NCBI GenBank assembly: GCA_910577795.1
Contig: CAJTNW010000027.1
Location: 1-22,697, forward strand
DNA from: an uncultured Christensenella sp.
Lineage (GTDB): Bacteria; Bacillota; Clostridia; Christensenellales; UBA3700
Reading direction: 5' to 3'
DNA: 22,697 nucleotides
A program made the translations under genes and the position numbers. Under the pieces are notes generated by a model. The model had not been told where the DNA came from, did not search any database, and worked only from the letters and a program-made list of their open reading frames with translations. Each line of letters starts with the position of its first letter. Within the stretch, counting starts at the first letter, position 1. Of this stretch, positions 22,687 to 22,697 are shown piece after piece.

Positions 22687-22697
22687 TGGCTTTTTTA

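Overview
This 22.7 kb window is AT-rich chromosomal DNA that looks like an anaerobic, low-GC Gram-positive bacterium of the Clostridia (possibly an uncultured gut lineage). That is inference from base composition, consensus sigma-A promoters and AGGAGG-type ribosome sites, a pyruvate formate-lyase pair, lipoprotein signals, an Ogg-type glycosylase of the kind known from Clostridium, and a nadD-yqeK-rsfS cluster. No rRNA, tRNA, CRISPR array, transposase or phage gene was found.

Left part (1-7500). A type III-style (beta-class) DNA methyltransferase is followed, with a one-base TAATG overlap, by a 71-residue two-helix membrane protein. Any restriction subunit would lie beyond the left edge. Upstream of the methyltransferase, two copies of one perfect palindrome flank a short segment with promoter signals on both strands. 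Next come an SGNH-hydrolase lipoprotein and the pflB-pflA pair (pyruvate formate-lyase and its radical SAM activase) with its own promoter and terminator. Divergent from pflB is a 102-residue protein made mostly of Asn, Cys and Gly, with a CRP/FNR-like half-palindrome upstream.

Middle part (7500-13600). A MATE exporter is broken by a frameshift close to its end; its displaced C-terminus ends right before a terminator. Divergent from it are an 8-oxoguanine DNA glycosylase and a tightly coupled NYN-like putative nuclease. Converging on these is an exopolyphosphatase (Ppx/GppA) with a C-terminal HD domain. Two adjacent half-length TauE/SafE membrane proteins follow.

Right part (13600-22697). 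A large modular surface lipoprotein of about 1,240 residues, with five jelly-roll-like modules and a C-terminal membrane anchor, is split by a single-base frameshift. It converges on a YgiQ-type radical SAM protein with an Asn/Lys tail. Then come an orphan OmpR-type response regulator whose phosphoacceptor Asp is replaced by Glu, a YhcN/YlaJ-like small protein, the ribosomal silencing factor RsfS, and a fused NadD-YqeK protein whose promoter predicts a leaderless mRNA.

Most of the window is housekeeping or fermentation genes. The parts that look least described are the twin palindromes and small membrane protein around the methyltransferase, the Cys/Asn/Gly protein, the atypical response regulator, the glycosylase-NYN pair and the modular lipoprotein. 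I do not see one clear new multi-gene defence or biosynthetic system; the left edge, where the methyltransferase operon continues, is the best place to look for one.
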